Part shown: positions 16,468-24,961 of the stretch, piece by piece | Layout of the letters: each line of letters begins with the position of its first letter | Numbering within the stretch: position 1 is the stretch's first letter | NCBI GenBank assembly: GCA_017436525.1 | Contig: JAFSCX010000006.1 | Span: forward strand, 1-63,486 | Origin: Clostridia bacterium | GTDB lineage: Bacteria > Bacillota > Clostridia > Oscillospirales > QAKW01 | Direction of reading: 5' to 3' | DNA: 63,486 bases | Translations under genes and position numbers: made by a program | Notes under the pieces: generated by a model | What the model was told of the DNA's origin: nothing | Seen by the model: only the letters and a program-made list of their open reading frames with translations | The model's database searches: none

Positions 16468-17409
16468 ATGAAAAAGAAGGGTAGTAAAAAAGGCTTGGAG
16501 GCGATCTTTCCTTATTTGAAAGAGGAGTGGAAAGTGATTTTGAAAAATCAGCCGCAAGAATTGCTCAAGAACGCCACTGAATTGCGTTTTCGATTGGGAA
16601 AAGGATGCTCCATCAGTTGCGGAGAAGGAAATTATATAGTGGAAGGGATCAAAATCTCATTTCAAGATATGGAATACCTCCTTGAAAAGGTCTGCCAAGG
16701 TGCAGCCTTTCAATTTGAAAAGCAAATGGAAAATGGATATATTCCGCTGCCGGAAGGGCATCGAGTGGGAATTTGCGGCAGCTTTGTAGAGAATGAGCAG
16801 GGAAAGATTAGAATATCCGATCTTTCTTCCGTGAACTTTCGCATCTGCCGCGATGTGAAAGGAATCGCAGAGCAGCTATTGCCAAAGCTTTTGTGCGAAG
16901 GAAGATTTTGCTCTACCTTGATTGTATCTGAGCCTTGCGGCGGTAAAACAACCTTGCTTACCGATTTGGTCAGAGTTCTTTCACTGAAAGGAATTCGCTC
17001 TGCAGTAGTTGATGAGCGAGGGGAGATCGCGGCGGTTTATAAAGGAATGGCGCAGAAGGATATTGGAGAACTTTCCGATGTATTGGATGGTTATCCGAAA
17101 CCCTATGGAATGATGGTTGCCCTTCGAACACTCTCTCCGCAGGTATTGGTATGCGATGAGATCGGCTCGGCCGAAGAGACCGAAAGAATGCTGGAGGCAA
17201 TGAATGCCGGTGTTCCTATTTTGGCAAGTGCTCATGCAAGGGATGAGGAGGAGCTCTTTAATCGCCCTCAGATCAAGCGTCTAATCGATGCGGGCGCGAT
17301 CTCAAAGGTCGTGCTGCTCAAGGGTGCAAAAGCACCCGGCAAGGTAAAGAAGGTACTGACGGTGAATCAATATGATGATGAAGATTATTGGTGCAGCGCT
17401 GATTGTTAG
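16468..17409 (+). CDS. spoIIIAA: Stage III sporulation ATPase SpoIIIAA
   Basis: SpoIIIAA is the secretion-type ATPase of the feeding channel between mother cell and forespore. The 313-residue protein has the R-loop region FRICRDVKG, a Walker A at residues 154-161 reading SEPCGGKT, and a Walker B VLVCDEIG. Most homologues have Gly at the first Walker A position; here it is Ser, although GKT is intact. The ATG at 16468 follows AGGGAGG. It is divergent from eno and opens an eight-gene operon with overlapping genes. Confidence 0.95.
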   Translation: MKKKGSKKGLEAIFPYLKEEWKVILKNQPQELLKNATELRFRLGKGCSISCGEGNYIVEGIKISFQDMEYLLEKVCQGAAFQFEKQMENGYIPLPEGHRVGICGSFVENEQGKIRISDLSSVNFRICRDVKGIAEQLLPKLLCEGRFCSTLIVSEPCGGKTTLLTDLVRVLSLKGIRSAVVDERGEIAAVYKGMAQKDIGELSDVLDGYPKPYGMMVALRTLSPQVLVCDEIGSAEETERMLEAMNAGVPILASAHARDEEELFNRPQIKRLIDAGAISKVVLLKGAKAPGKVKKVLTVNQYDDEDYWCSADC

Positions 17410-17809
17410 CGGCGGTTATTTATTGGGCCGGATCAGAATTCATCAATGGAATATTCGATTAAAAAACCTCAAAAGAGTTTGCGAATTATTTGAATGTTAC
17501 TTGGGCGAACTATCGGAATACAGAACTTCCGTGGAAGAATTCTTTTCAAATCAAGGGAACTTTGGGAAGGAACTTTTGGGCGATGATTCCATCATGGGGC
17601 TTACTGCCGAAGATCTTCAACGAGCAAGAGGGTGCATGGAGCGGTTGAAGCGGGAAAATTATCAAGAATCTCTTCGTATTGTGCGAAAATATATTGATCA
17701 GCTAAAAGCATTAATTAAAGCATTGGAGGAAGAAGCAGGCTCATCCGGAAAAGCGTTGCCGTTGGTAACAGGCGTGATCGGATTTTTGATTGCCGTGTTT
17801 TTATTCTGA
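17372..17809 (+). CDS. spoIIIAB: Stage III sporulation protein SpoIIIAB
   Basis: SpoIIIAB is a T2SS-GspF-like membrane protein. The 145-residue product has an N-terminal membrane segment (GAALIVSGGYLLGR), a helical middle, LGRIRIHQWNIRLKNLKRVCELFECYL-type sequence, and a C-terminal hydrophobic end. Three consecutive ATG codons are possible starts; the first has GGTG at the right distance. It overlaps spoIIIAA by 38 nt. Confidence 0.92.
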   Translation: MMMKIIGAALIVSGGYLLGRIRIHQWNIRLKNLKRVCELFECYLGELSEYRTSVEEFFSNQGNFGKELLGDDSIMGLTAEDLQRARGCMERLKRENYQESLRIVRKYIDQLKALIKALEEEAGSSGKALPLVTGVIGFLIAVFLF

Positions 17810-17810
17810 T

Positions 17811-18005
17811 ATGGAAGTGGAATTGATTTTCAAAATTGCTGCTGTTGGAATCGTGGTGGCGGTGGTGAATATGGTCTTATCAAAGCTTGGGCGGGATGAA
17901 TATTCCACCCTCACAACTTTGGCGGGGATTATTATTGTATTATTGGTATTGCTGGGAGAACTTGGCACCCTCTTTTCCACCATACGCACGGTGTTTTCAT
18001 TATGA
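17811..18005 (+). CDS. spoIIIAC: Stage III sporulation protein SpoIIIAC
   Basis: This small protein (64 residues) has two membrane helices and the family sequence LIFKIAAVGIVVAVVNMVL, then GRDEYSTLTTLAGIIIVL. The ATG lies one base after the spoIIIAB stop. Its own stop overlaps the spoIIIAD start (ATGA). Confidence 0.95.
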   Translation: MEVELIFKIAAVGIVVAVVNMVLSKLGRDEYSTLTTLAGIIIVLLVLLGELGTLFSTIRTVFSL

Positions 18006-18388
18006 ATATCTATCAGTTGCTGATTGCAATTCTTGCTTGCTTGATGGTTTATCTTTTATTGAGGAGCGTAAACGAGCGGTTTGCGGTCTTTGCCTCTTTG
18101 GCAGGCGCGTTATTCGTTTTGTTTTACGTCTGCACACGATTGAGCTCAATTTTTACATTTATCACTCATCTCAGCGAAAGTGCAGGAGTCAATAATGAGT
18201 ATTTTGAGGTTGTACTGAAAGGGCTTGCAATTTGCTATTTGGGTGAATTTACGGTGGGTGCTTGCAAGGATTGTGGGCAGAGTGGATGGGGCGATAAGGT
18301 AGAGATTGCTTGCAGATGCTCTCTTTTGATATTGGCAATTCCGCTGTTTGAAGATTTTTTGGCGGTGATTACAGGATTGTTGGAATGA
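18002..18388 (+). CDS. spoIIIAD: Stage III sporulation protein SpoIIIAD
   Basis: At 128 residues it is a membrane protein related to SpoIIIAC, with about four hydrophobic segments and the conserved ending LKGLAICYLGEFTVGACKDCGQ. It is part of the channel assembled around the forespore and overlaps neighbours on both sides by 4 nt. Confidence 0.94.
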   Translation: MNIYQLLIAILACLMVYLLLRSVNERFAVFASLAGALFVLFYVCTRLSSIFTFITHLSESAGVNNEYFEVVLKGLAICYLGEFTVGACKDCGQSGWGDKVEIACRCSLLILAIPLFEDFLAVITGLLE

Positions 18389-19470
18389 AAAGACTGTTGA
18401 TCTTAATATGTATATTATTATTGCTCGCCCCAAGAGCATTTGGAGAAGAGGATGGCTATAATGATGATTTTCGATATTCGGTTACGCCGGAGGATTCCCT
18501 TTTATCAGAGAGCACCGACATAGAAGACCCCAATTCTATTAAAGAAGATCTTGAATTTCAAAAAATATTTGCCTATTTTATGCGGCTTATAAAAAGCGGG
18601 TTAAAGGCTTCATTGAAAAGCTTGATCACAGGAATTGCAATGGTATTGCTCTCGGTGCTTGTAAATCGCTGCAGCGGCAATATTCAAAATCAAAATCTTC
18701 AGATGATGTTCTCCTTTATTGTATCGATTTCGATTGCCTTGATGTGTGAAGGAACATTGCGCGGCTGTGCTGTGGCATTGCAGGAGACGATCGAGAATAT
18801 GGGTGTCTTTACTGCCGCTTGTATTCCGTCCTTTTCCGTGGTAATGATAGCGGCAGGGGAGGGCGCAAGTGCTGCAGTTTTTTCGGCGGTAATGGTTTTG
18901 GTGGGAGAATTGGGTACTTTGGTTTCCGGCGGACTTTTGATGCCGCTTACCGATGTATATCTTGCGATCGGTATTTGCTCGGCAGTCAGTGATGAATATA
19001 ATTTTTCCACCATTGCCAAGAATATTCGCAGGTTCATCATATGGTCTATTTCGCTTTTGACTATCGTTTTTCGCTTGATTTTGAAATTACAAGCAAGTGC
19101 GGCCTCAGCAGGAGATCAGCTCACGAAAAAATACATTAAATCAGCGATTGGAACTTTGATTCCATTGGTGGGCGGTACCCTTCAGCAAGGGATTGATGGG
19201 CTCTTTACCATGGCGGCTGGAGTTAAAACCTCTTTTGCCATTGCGGGCGTTTTAATGGTATTATCTCTGATGCTTCCGTCGTTAATTTCAATTGGGATTC
19301 ATGGAATTGTATGGAGTCTTTGCAGGTGGGTGGCAGAATTTTTGAACGACAGCACCATCCGATCTATTGCAGATGTCCTTGCAAATAGTTTTTATTTGAT
19401 GCTTGCTTTGGGCGGAAGTGTGGCTCTGATGGGATTGTTTTCGTTCTTCGGAATTATGGTTGCGGTGTAG
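18385..19470 (+). CDS. spoIIIAE: Stage III sporulation protein SpoIIIAE
   Basis: This 361-residue polytopic protein has an N-terminal signal peptide (LLILICILLLLAPRAFG), a short acidic stretch, and eight or so hydrophobic spans. GELGTLVSGGLLMPLTDVYL and GTLIPLVGGTLQQGIDG are conserved blocks. SpoIIIAE is the largest membrane component of the SpoIIIA-SpoIIQ channel. It starts inside the spoIIIAD stop (ATGA). Confidence 0.95.
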   Translation: MKRLLILICILLLLAPRAFGEEDGYNDDFRYSVTPEDSLLSESTDIEDPNSIKEDLEFQKIFAYFMRLIKSGLKASLKSLITGIAMVLLSVLVNRCSGNIQNQNLQMMFSFIVSISIALMCEGTLRGCAVALQETIENMGVFTAACIPSFSVVMIAAGEGASAAVFSAVMVLVGELGTLVSGGLLMPLTDVYLAIGICSAVSDEYNFSTIAKNIRRFIIWSISLLTIVFRLILKLQASAASAGDQLTKKYIKSAIGTLIPLVGGTLQQGIDGLFTMAAGVKTSFAIAGVLMVLSLMLPSLISIGIHGIVWSLCRWVAEFLNDSTIRSIADVLANSFYLMLALGGSVALMGLFSFFGIMVAV

Positions 19471-19474
19471 AAAA

Positions 19475-19921
19475 ATGGAAGGAATCAGAAGTGCGGGCCT
19501 TATCATCTGCATTTTGATGGTTTTAATGGCCTATCTAAAGCAGGCAATTCCAAAAGGTAAAAGCCTTTATCTCATGAAAGCAATTATATCGATCTTTATT
19601 CTTCTGAGTATTATCAGCAGCGTGAGAGGAATTAGTTGGAAAGGGCTTGAGGGCCTGATAAACGGCTCTTATTCCCAAAGCAATGAGGTATGGGAGAATG
19701 CGGCCGATTTAATGGAAAAGGGCCTTCTGGATGAATTTCAGCGGTATTTAGATGATGAAAACATTGATGGGCAGGTATTGGAGGTGCAGGTAAAGGGCAG
19801 CTTGGATGATTTTAGGATTGATTTTGTAAAAGTAGCAGGTAAGGAATCCTCGACCGCTAAAAAGCTTTTGGCAGGTCGTTACCAGATCGGTTTGAATTTA
19901 ATAGAGGCAGTAGATGAATGA
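19475..19921 (+). CDS. spoIIIAF: Stage III sporulation protein SpoIIIAF
   Basis: The 148-residue product has two N-terminal membrane helices (about residues 6-24 and 32-52) and a soluble ring-building domain rich in charged residues, as in SpoIIIAF. I use the ATG at 19475, 4 nt after the spoIIIAE stop; an ATG 5 codons earlier would overlap that gene. The end overlaps spoIIIAG by 8 nt. Confidence 0.92.
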   Translation: MEGIRSAGLIICILMVLMAYLKQAIPKGKSLYLMKAIISIFILLSIISSVRGISWKGLEGLINGSYSQSNEVWENAADLMEKGLLDEFQRYLDDENIDGQVLEVQVKGSLDDFRIDFVKVAGKESSTAKKLLAGRYQIGLNLIEAVDE

Positions 19922-20375
19922 ATGGATAGAAAAATATAAAAGTGAACTCAAAAAATATTGGTTGATCCCCGTAATGATCTTTGCCGGAATTTTGCTGATG
20001 ATGCGTCCGTCGGCAGATCAAAATCAAAAGGTGGATTATAATGCAGAGCAGCAGGATTATATCCGCCGCATGGAGGCTCAAATTCAGGAGATGCTTCTTG
20101 GTATCGAAGGCGCCGGAGAGTGCAAGGTATCGGTATCTCTTGCTTCTGGCGGCAGAAAAGAATATGTGCGGGAAGCGGGGAGTGTATTGGTGATCACCGA
20201 TAAGAACGGAAATGAAACTCCTGTGTTGGCGCGGGAAGGATTGCCTGAAATTGCAGGCATTACCATCGCAAGCGCAGGCGCCGGAAGTGTGTCGATACGA
20301 AATCGAATTATTGAGGCGGTAAGTACGCTTACGGATGTCGGCACGAATAAAATTTGCGTTGTGATGGTAAGTTAG
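19914..20375 (+). CDS. spoIIIAG: Stage III sporulation protein SpoIIIAG
   Basis: SpoIIIAG forms a large ring in the intermembrane space. The 153-residue protein has one membrane helix (about 15-31), then the RBM-like domain with MLLGIEGAGECKVSVSLASGG and a C-terminal RIRNRI-type segment followed by LTDVGTNKICVVMVS. The first residues overlap spoIIIAF. Confidence 0.94.
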   Translation: MNEWIEKYKSELKKYWLIPVMIFAGILLMMRPSADQNQKVDYNAEQQDYIRRMEAQIQEMLLGIEGAGECKVSVSLASGGRKEYVREAGSVLVITDKNGNETPVLAREGLPEIAGITIASAGAGSVSIRNRIIEAVSTLTDVGTNKICVVMVS

Positions 20376-20387
20376 GGTAAATGAATT

Positions 20388-20948
20388 ATGAAAATCAATA
20401 AAAAACAAATTGTATTTTTGACATTGGCGTTGGTCGTATGCATCGCTGTATATCTTAATTGGCGATTCTTGGATCATGTTGATATCAGCGACGGAAGCAG
20501 TGTGGTAGAGACCGGTCAGCAGAATCAGGAGGAAGAGGAAAAGAAGCTGGGTGAGGCTGAATTGGTGGAGACGGTAGCAAAAGACGTGCAGGAATATTTT
20601 GAGGAGTGCAGGCTGAATAAGCAGCAGACCCGAGATGAGGCATTGGAGCTTTTGAAGGTTGTTGCTACCAGCGGTGAATCAGCAGCCGATACAAAGGAAA
20701 AAGCAAATGCCGATATGGTGAATTTGGCTAATATTACGGAAGTAGAGGGAACCATTGAGGGCTTGATTAAGGCGAAGGGCTTTAAGGATTGTATGGTTTA
20801 CATAACTGATGAATCGGTTAATGTTGTGGTTGCCACCGAAGGACTCAGCACCGAGCAGGCGGCTCAGATCAATGAAATTGTAATCAGCGAATCCGGCAAG
20901 GTCGCTTCTGCAGTTAAAATTGTGGAGATCAAGACAGAAAAGGGCTGA
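20388..20948 (+). CDS. spoIIIAH: Stage III sporulation protein SpoIIIAH
   Basis: SpoIIIAH is the mother-cell partner of forespore SpoIIQ. The 186-residue protein has one membrane helix near the N-terminus (IVFLTLALVVCIAVYLN), an acidic linker, and the ring-building YscJ-like domain with EGLIKAKGFKDCMVYITDESVNVVV. It ends the operon. No obvious terminator separates it from the next gene, which has its own promoter. Confidence 0.95.
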   Translation: MKINKKQIVFLTLALVVCIAVYLNWRFLDHVDISDGSSVVETGQQNQEEEEKKLGEAELVETVAKDVQEYFEECRLNKQQTRDEALELLKVVATSGESAADTKEKANADMVNLANITEVEGTIEGLIKAKGFKDCMVYITDESVNVVVATEGLSTEQAAQINEIVISESGKVASAVKIVEIKTEKG

Positions 20949-20972
20949 TTCTCGGCCTTTTCATAAAAAAAC

Positions 20973-21002
20973 TTGCAATTATGGCAGGCGGTGTGATATA
21001 AT
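20973..21002 (+). promoter_or_regulatory. Promoter of the Asp23 gene
   Basis: TTGCAA (20973-20978) and TATAAT (20997-21002) are 18 nt apart, 33 nt ahead of the start codon. It separates vegetative expression of the Asp23 gene from the sporulation operon. Confidence 0.75.
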
Positions 21003-21035
21003 AATTTCAAATGATATTGCAAAGGAGATTCAATT

Positions 21036-21389
21036 ATGGATATATCAAATGAATTAGGCACTGTTGCGATTTCTGATGAAGTGTTATGTACCATCGCCGG
21101 TGTTGCCGCAAAGGAAGTAGATGGTGTTGCAGAGCTGGCCGCTTCTTTGGGCGGGAATATCAAGGATTTGATCACTAAGAAATATGCCGGTAAGGGCGTA
21201 TCTGTTGAAAATAATGAAGGCGAATTGGTTGTTACTGTTAATATTGTAGTAAAATATAAAGCCAATGTGCAGGATGTTGCCTTGAAGGTGCAGGATGCTG
21301 TCCTTTGCGCGGTGAATGATATGACCAACTATGAAGTTGCGGCGGTCAATGTCAATGTGGTTAATGTCCAAATTGCAGATGAAAAGTAA
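21036..21389 (+). CDS. Asp23/Gls24 family envelope-stress protein
   Basis: The 117-residue product matches the Asp23/Gls24 (DUF322) family: GTVAISDEVLCTIAGVAAKEVDGVAEL, then VNIVVKYKANVQDVALKVQDAV. Family members such as B. subtilis YqhY are abundant cytosolic proteins tied to envelope stress or lipid synthesis. The position after spoIIIAH matches many Clostridia. AAAGGAG precedes the ATG, and a strong terminator follows. Confidence 0.93.
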   Translation: MDISNELGTVAISDEVLCTIAGVAAKEVDGVAELAASLGGNIKDLITKKYAGKGVSVENNEGELVVTVNIVVKYKANVQDVALKVQDAVLCAVNDMTNYEVAAVNVNVVNVQIADEK

Positions 21390-21396
21390 ATAAAGA

Positions 21397-21425
21397 AAGG
21401 TGCGATCAATTTGATCGCACCTTTA
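21397..21425 (+). terminator. Intrinsic terminator after the Asp23 gene
   Basis: AAAGGTGCGATCAA pairs with TTGATCGCACCTTT with almost no loop, ending in TTTAT. A second perfect 10-bp hairpin (21441-21464, GAGCGGATCT/AGATCCGCTC) follows immediately before repeat copy B. Confidence 0.9.
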
Positions 21426-21466
21426 TGCATAGCAGAGAAAGAGCGGATCTATGAAGATCCGCTCCT

Positions 21467-21781
21467 CAGACTGTCAAAAAAGGCACAGATCGCAGAAAAG
21501 AAGAGAACTAAAGAATTCTGCCGATTCTATAAATTAGCAAGAGAAAAGAAAGCCCACTCTTTTTCCTTGCTTTCTTATTATAAGGAAAAACTCCGCATCA
21601 TCATGCGGAGTTTTGATTAAAATTTTCTGCTTTCCGCCGATCTGCTCTCTGCCGTACCTGTGTACGCCGACGAGAACAGATCGACGAAATCTGCACTCTT
21701 TTTTGAGAGTCTCCCAGCGTGTCAAAAACCTCCGCGGGAGTTTTTTGACACGCTGAAAAAAGAGGCGTTCGCCTCTTTTTT
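21467..21781 (+). repeat. Dispersed repeat, copy B (full length with tail)
   Basis: The core, 21467-21683, is the direct counterpart of the minus-strand copy at 1-216. It folds into hairpins around TCCGCAT/ATGCGGA (21592-21609) and CGATCTG/CAGATCG with an inner CGTAC/GTACG. A tail adds a long hairpin (21715-21754, CAGCGTGTCAAAAACCTCC with its complement) and a last hairpin with T-run (21756-21781). The unit is non-coding: a 63-codon frame on the opposite strand is not preserved in the other copies. It fills the gap between the Asp23 gene and the PAP2 gene. Confidence 0.88.
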
Positions 21782-21843
21782 ATTTACATTTTATACAGGG
21801 TATGATAGTATAATAAAGTAAAACGAAGGAAAGGGAAAAAATA

Positions 21844-22755
21844 GTGGAAGTATTATATTTTTTGGAATCTATTCGAAATCCTGTTTTGGATTTTTTAATG
21901 TCGGCGCTGACTCATTTCGGAGAGGAAACCCTCTTCTTGGTGGCAGTGATGATCTTTTTATGGTGCGTCAATAAAAAGGACGGTTATTTTCTGCTTCTGG
22001 CAGGGATTTTCGGCACCCAGATCAATCAGCTGCTGAAGATCACCTTTCGGATTGAGCGGCCTTGGGTGCGGGATCCGGAGTTTACGGTGGTAGGCGATGC
22101 CAAAGCAAGCGCAGGGGGCTATTCCTTCCCCAGCGGCCATACCCAAAGCGCAGTAACCACCTTCGGCGGAATCGCCCGCATTACCAAGCGGGCTTGGCTG
22201 CGGGTGGCAGGGATTGCCATCTGCCTGATTGTGCCGATCACTCGGATGTATTTGGGGGTTCATACTCCTGCAGATGTCCTGACCTCGCTGGTATTGGCAA
22301 CCGCCATGGTTTTGCTCTTTTATCCTCTTATGAATAAAATTTGGGAGACCAAAAACGGCGTGCGCTATCTCCTTTGGGCCTTGCTCGGCTGGTCGATCCT
22401 CCATAGCCTTTTTATGAAATTCTTCCCCTTCCCTGCCGATACGGCAGCAGCAGAGATTGCAGGCGCGCTGAAGAATTCCTATAAGCTGCTGGGCGCCACC
22501 GCGGGCTTCTATTGCGCTTATGAGATGGATCGTAAATGGCTGCATTTTGAAGTGCAGGCGGTATGGTGGGCGCAGATTCTGAAGGTGGCAGGAGGCCTGA
22601 TCCTTACAGTGGCGGTGCAGGAACTTGGCTATCTGATCGTCGGTCTTTTTACCGATGCCCTTTTCGGCCGCGCCATCATCTATTTTGCCATGGCCCTTGC
22701 GGCGGCAGGGTTATGGCCGATCACCTTTAAGTGGTTTGCAAAACTTGGAAAATAA
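21844..22755 (+). CDS. PAP2-family membrane phosphatase
   Basis: This 303-residue polytopic protein carries the three phosphatase motifs of the PAP2 superfamily: KITFRIERP near residue 63, PSGHTQ near residue 97 and TRMYLGVHTPADV near residue 138. Likely substrates are lipid phosphates or undecaprenyl diphosphate. The C-terminal half holds further membrane helices of unknown role. Start codon is GTG after AAGGAAAGGG. The gene is bracketed by direct repeats (copies B and C) that begin and end within 90 nt of it. Confidence 0.9.
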   Translation: MEVLYFLESIRNPVLDFLMSALTHFGEETLFLVAVMIFLWCVNKKDGYFLLLAGIFGTQINQLLKITFRIERPWVRDPEFTVVGDAKASAGGYSFPSGHTQSAVTTFGGIARITKRAWLRVAGIAICLIVPITRMYLGVHTPADVLTSLVLATAMVLLFYPLMNKIWETKNGVRYLLWALLGWSILHSLFMKFFPFPADTAAAEIAGALKNSYKLLGATAGFYCAYEMDRKWLHFEVQAVWWAQILKVAGGLILTVAVQELGYLIVGLFTDALFGRAIIYFAMALAAAGLWPITFKWFAKLGK

Positions 22756-22935
22756 AGACTGTCAAAAAAGGCACAGACCGCAGAAAATAAGAGAATAAAA
22801 GAATTCTGCTAATTCTGTGAATTCACAAGGAAAAAGAAATCCCACTCTTTTTTGAGAGTCTCCCAGCGTGTCAAAAACCTCCGCAGGAGTTTTTGACACG
22901 CAAAAAAAAGAGGCGAAGCCTCTTTTTTTATTGCT
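22756..22935 (+). repeat. Dispersed repeat, copy C (internally deleted) with bidirectional terminator
   Basis: It starts directly at the PAP2 stop with AGACTGTCAAAAAAGGCACAG and follows copy B for about 95 nt to CACTCTTTTTT. It then jumps to the copy B tail GAGAGTCTCCCAGCGTGTC. The sequence between the two CACTCTTTT direct repeats of copy B is absent. The tail hairpin (22866-22901) and last hairpin (22909-22923, AGAGGC/GCCTCT flanked by A and T runs) also end the opposing cysS transcript. Confidence 0.88.
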
Positions 22936-24325
22936 TCATTAAGATTTTTACGCCGTCTTTTCCATCCTCCAGCAGCACGCCCTTGGCGGCAAGCTCATCG
23001 CGGATGGCATCGGCTCTTGCAAAATCCTTGGCGGCCCGAGCGGCGGTCCGCTCCTCGACCAAGGCCTTGATCTCTTCGGGAATCTCCTGCTCCATCTCAC
23101 CGGTTACAATGTTGAGCACATGGGTCATCTCGGTAAAGAGCTCCTTCATGGCGGTGAGGAAGGGGGCGGAGTGGGTCTCGGCCAGGCGGGTATTGATCCA
23201 GCGGGCCAGATCAAAGATGGCGGAGAGGGCGTCGGCGGTGTTGAGGTCGTCGTCCATCTTCTCCAAGAATTTTTCCTTAAAGGCGGGCAGCTCGCCAAGG
23301 AGCGCTTCCTCCTCGGAAGAAAGCTTGCCGCCGGCGCTCTTTAAGGCATAGTCCAGATTATTTTTGGTGGTATAAAGGCGGGCAAGGCTTGCCTTGGCAG
23401 CTTCCAATACATCCTTGCTATAGTTGATGGGGCTTCTATAGTGAGAAGAGAGCATAAAGAGGCGGATTGCCTCATAGCCATAGGCGGCCGCCGCATCACG
23501 GACGGTAAAGAAATTGCCTGCGGATTTGCTCATTTTATGGTTATCCACATTGATATGGCCGTTATGAAGCCAATAATGGGCAAATTCACAGCCGTTGGCC
23601 GCCTCGCTTTGGGCGATCTCATTTTCATGGTGGGGGAAGATCAGATCCACACCGCCGCAATGAATATCAATGGTTTTGCCTAAGAATTTGCAGGCCATGG
23701 CAGAGCATTCAATATGCCAGCCGGGGCGGCCCATGCCCCAAGGGCTTTCCCATGCGGGCTCTCCTTCTTTGGCCGCTTTCCAGACAGCAAAGTCCATCGG
23801 ATCCTTTTTCAGATCATTTACATCGATTCTTGCGCCGCTTTCCAGCTGATCCATGGGCAGATGAGAAAGCTTGCCGTAGCCCTTGAATTCTTTGGTGGAA
23901 TAAAAGACATCGCCGCCCGATTCATAGGCATAGCCCTTTTCAATGAGGGCTTCGATGATCTTGATGATATCGCCGATGCAATGAGTGGCGCGGGGGTGGA
24001 TGGTTGCTTTGCCTACGCCGAGACCTTGGGCGTCGGTATAATATTCTGCAATATAGCGATCGCCGAGTTCTGCAAGGGTAACCCCTTCTTCGTTGGATTT
24101 TTTGATCATTTTATCATCCACGTCGGTAAAATTCTGCACAAACTTTACCTTATAGCCCCGATATTCAAAATAACGGCGCAATACATCGAAGGTAATAAAG
24201 GGGCGGGCGTTGCCGATATGAAAGAAATTATAGACGGTAGGGCCGCAGGCGTACATCAGCACTTTGCCTGGGGTGATGGGGACAAATTCTTCTTTCTGAC
24301 GGGTCAGGGTGTTATAAAGCTTCAT
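22928..24325 (-). CDS. cysS: Cysteinyl-tRNA synthetase
   Basis: The 465-residue class I synthetase has CGPTVYNFFHIGNARPF (with the HIGN form of the HIGH motif), zinc ligands in GWHIECSAM and the HHENEIAQS block, and KMSKSAGNFFT. It charges tRNA-Cys. It follows cysE by 3 nt. Both genes are under a T-box whose specifier reads as a cysteine codon. Confidence 0.98.
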   Translation of the reverse strand: MKLYNTLTRQKEEFVPITPGKVLMYACGPTVYNFFHIGNARPFITFDVLRRYFEYRGYKVKFVQNFTDVDDKMIKKSNEEGVTLAELGDRYIAEYYTDAQGLGVGKATIHPRATHCIGDIIKIIEALIEKGYAYESGGDVFYSTKEFKGYGKLSHLPMDQLESGARIDVNDLKKDPMDFAVWKAAKEGEPAWESPWGMGRPGWHIECSAMACKFLGKTIDIHCGGVDLIFPHHENEIAQSEAANGCEFAHYWLHNGHINVDNHKMSKSAGNFFTVRDAAAAYGYEAIRLFMLSSHYRSPINYSKDVLEAAKASLARLYTTKNNLDYALKSAGGKLSSEEEALLGELPAFKEKFLEKMDDDLNTADALSAIFDLARWINTRLAETHSAPFLTAMKELFTEMTHVLNIVTGEMEQEIPEEIKALVEERTAARAAKDFARADAIRDELAAKGVLLEDGKDGVKILMKQ

Positions 24326-24328
24326 GAT

Positions 24329-24955
24329 TTATTTCTCCTCTAATTTTTTCTCAAGCTCTGCAATACGGGCCTGCAGGCGGCAAAGCTCCTGCGCCACAGG
24401 GTCGGAAATATGGATCTGATCCAAGGGATCTACCTTCTGCCCATTCTGGCGGATGACCCTTGCCGGCACACCGACAGCGGTGGAATGGGGCGGCACCGGA
24501 TCCAGCACCACCGCATTGGCGGCGATCTTGCTATGGCTGCCGATGGTGAAGGGCCCTAAGATTTTGGCGCCGCTGCCGACCATGACATGATCCTCTAAGG
24601 TGGGATGGCGCTTGCCGGTATCCTTGCCGGTACCGCCTAAGGTAACCCCCTGATAGAGCAGGCAATAATCGCCCACCTCGGCCGTCTCGCCGATTACAAT
24701 GCCGGTGCCATGGTCGATGCAGAGGCCTCTGCCGATCTTGGCGGCAGGATGGATCTCCACGCCGGTGCGAAATTTGGCATATTGGGAAACCCAGCGGGCC
24801 AAAAAATAGCGCCGATGGATATAAAGCCAATGGGAAAGGCGGTAAAATAAGACCGCATGAAATCCATTATAAAGAAGGAAGATTTCCGCCTTGCTGCGGG
24901 CGGCAGGATCCCGCTCCTTAAAGGCGTTCAGATCCTCCCGAACTTTCTTAAACAT
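24329..24955 (-). CDS. cysE: Serine O-acetyltransferase
   Basis: CysE makes O-acetylserine, the precursor of cysteine. The 208-residue protein has an N-terminal helical part and a left-handed beta-helix of hexapeptide repeats: [41 protein letters not shown] and [14 protein letters not shown]. The start at 24955 is chosen for the GGAGG 8 nt upstream; a longer frame begins inside the T-box terminator. The C-terminus is a charged coiled-coil-like tail ([12 protein letters not shown]). Confidence 0.96.
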   Translation of the reverse strand: MFKKVREDLNAFKERDPAARSKAEIFLLYNGFHAVLFYRLSHWLYIHRRYFLARWVSQYAKFRTGVEIHPAAKIGRGLCIDHGTGIVIGETAEVGDYCLLYQGVTLGGTGKDTGKRHPTLEDHVMVGSGAKILGPFTIGSHSKIAANAVVLDPVPPHSTAVGVPARVIRQNGQKVDPLDQIHISDPVAQELCRLQARIAELEKKLEEK

Positions 24956-24961
24956 AAAATA

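Noticed and set aside
21534..21725. A 63-codon frame on the minus strand within repeat copy B
   Set aside because: The frame lies in hairpin-forming repeat sequence and is not maintained in copy C.
22893..24343. Several plus-strand frames opposite cysS
   Set aside because: They are antisense shadows of a certain gene and lack ribosome sites or motifs.
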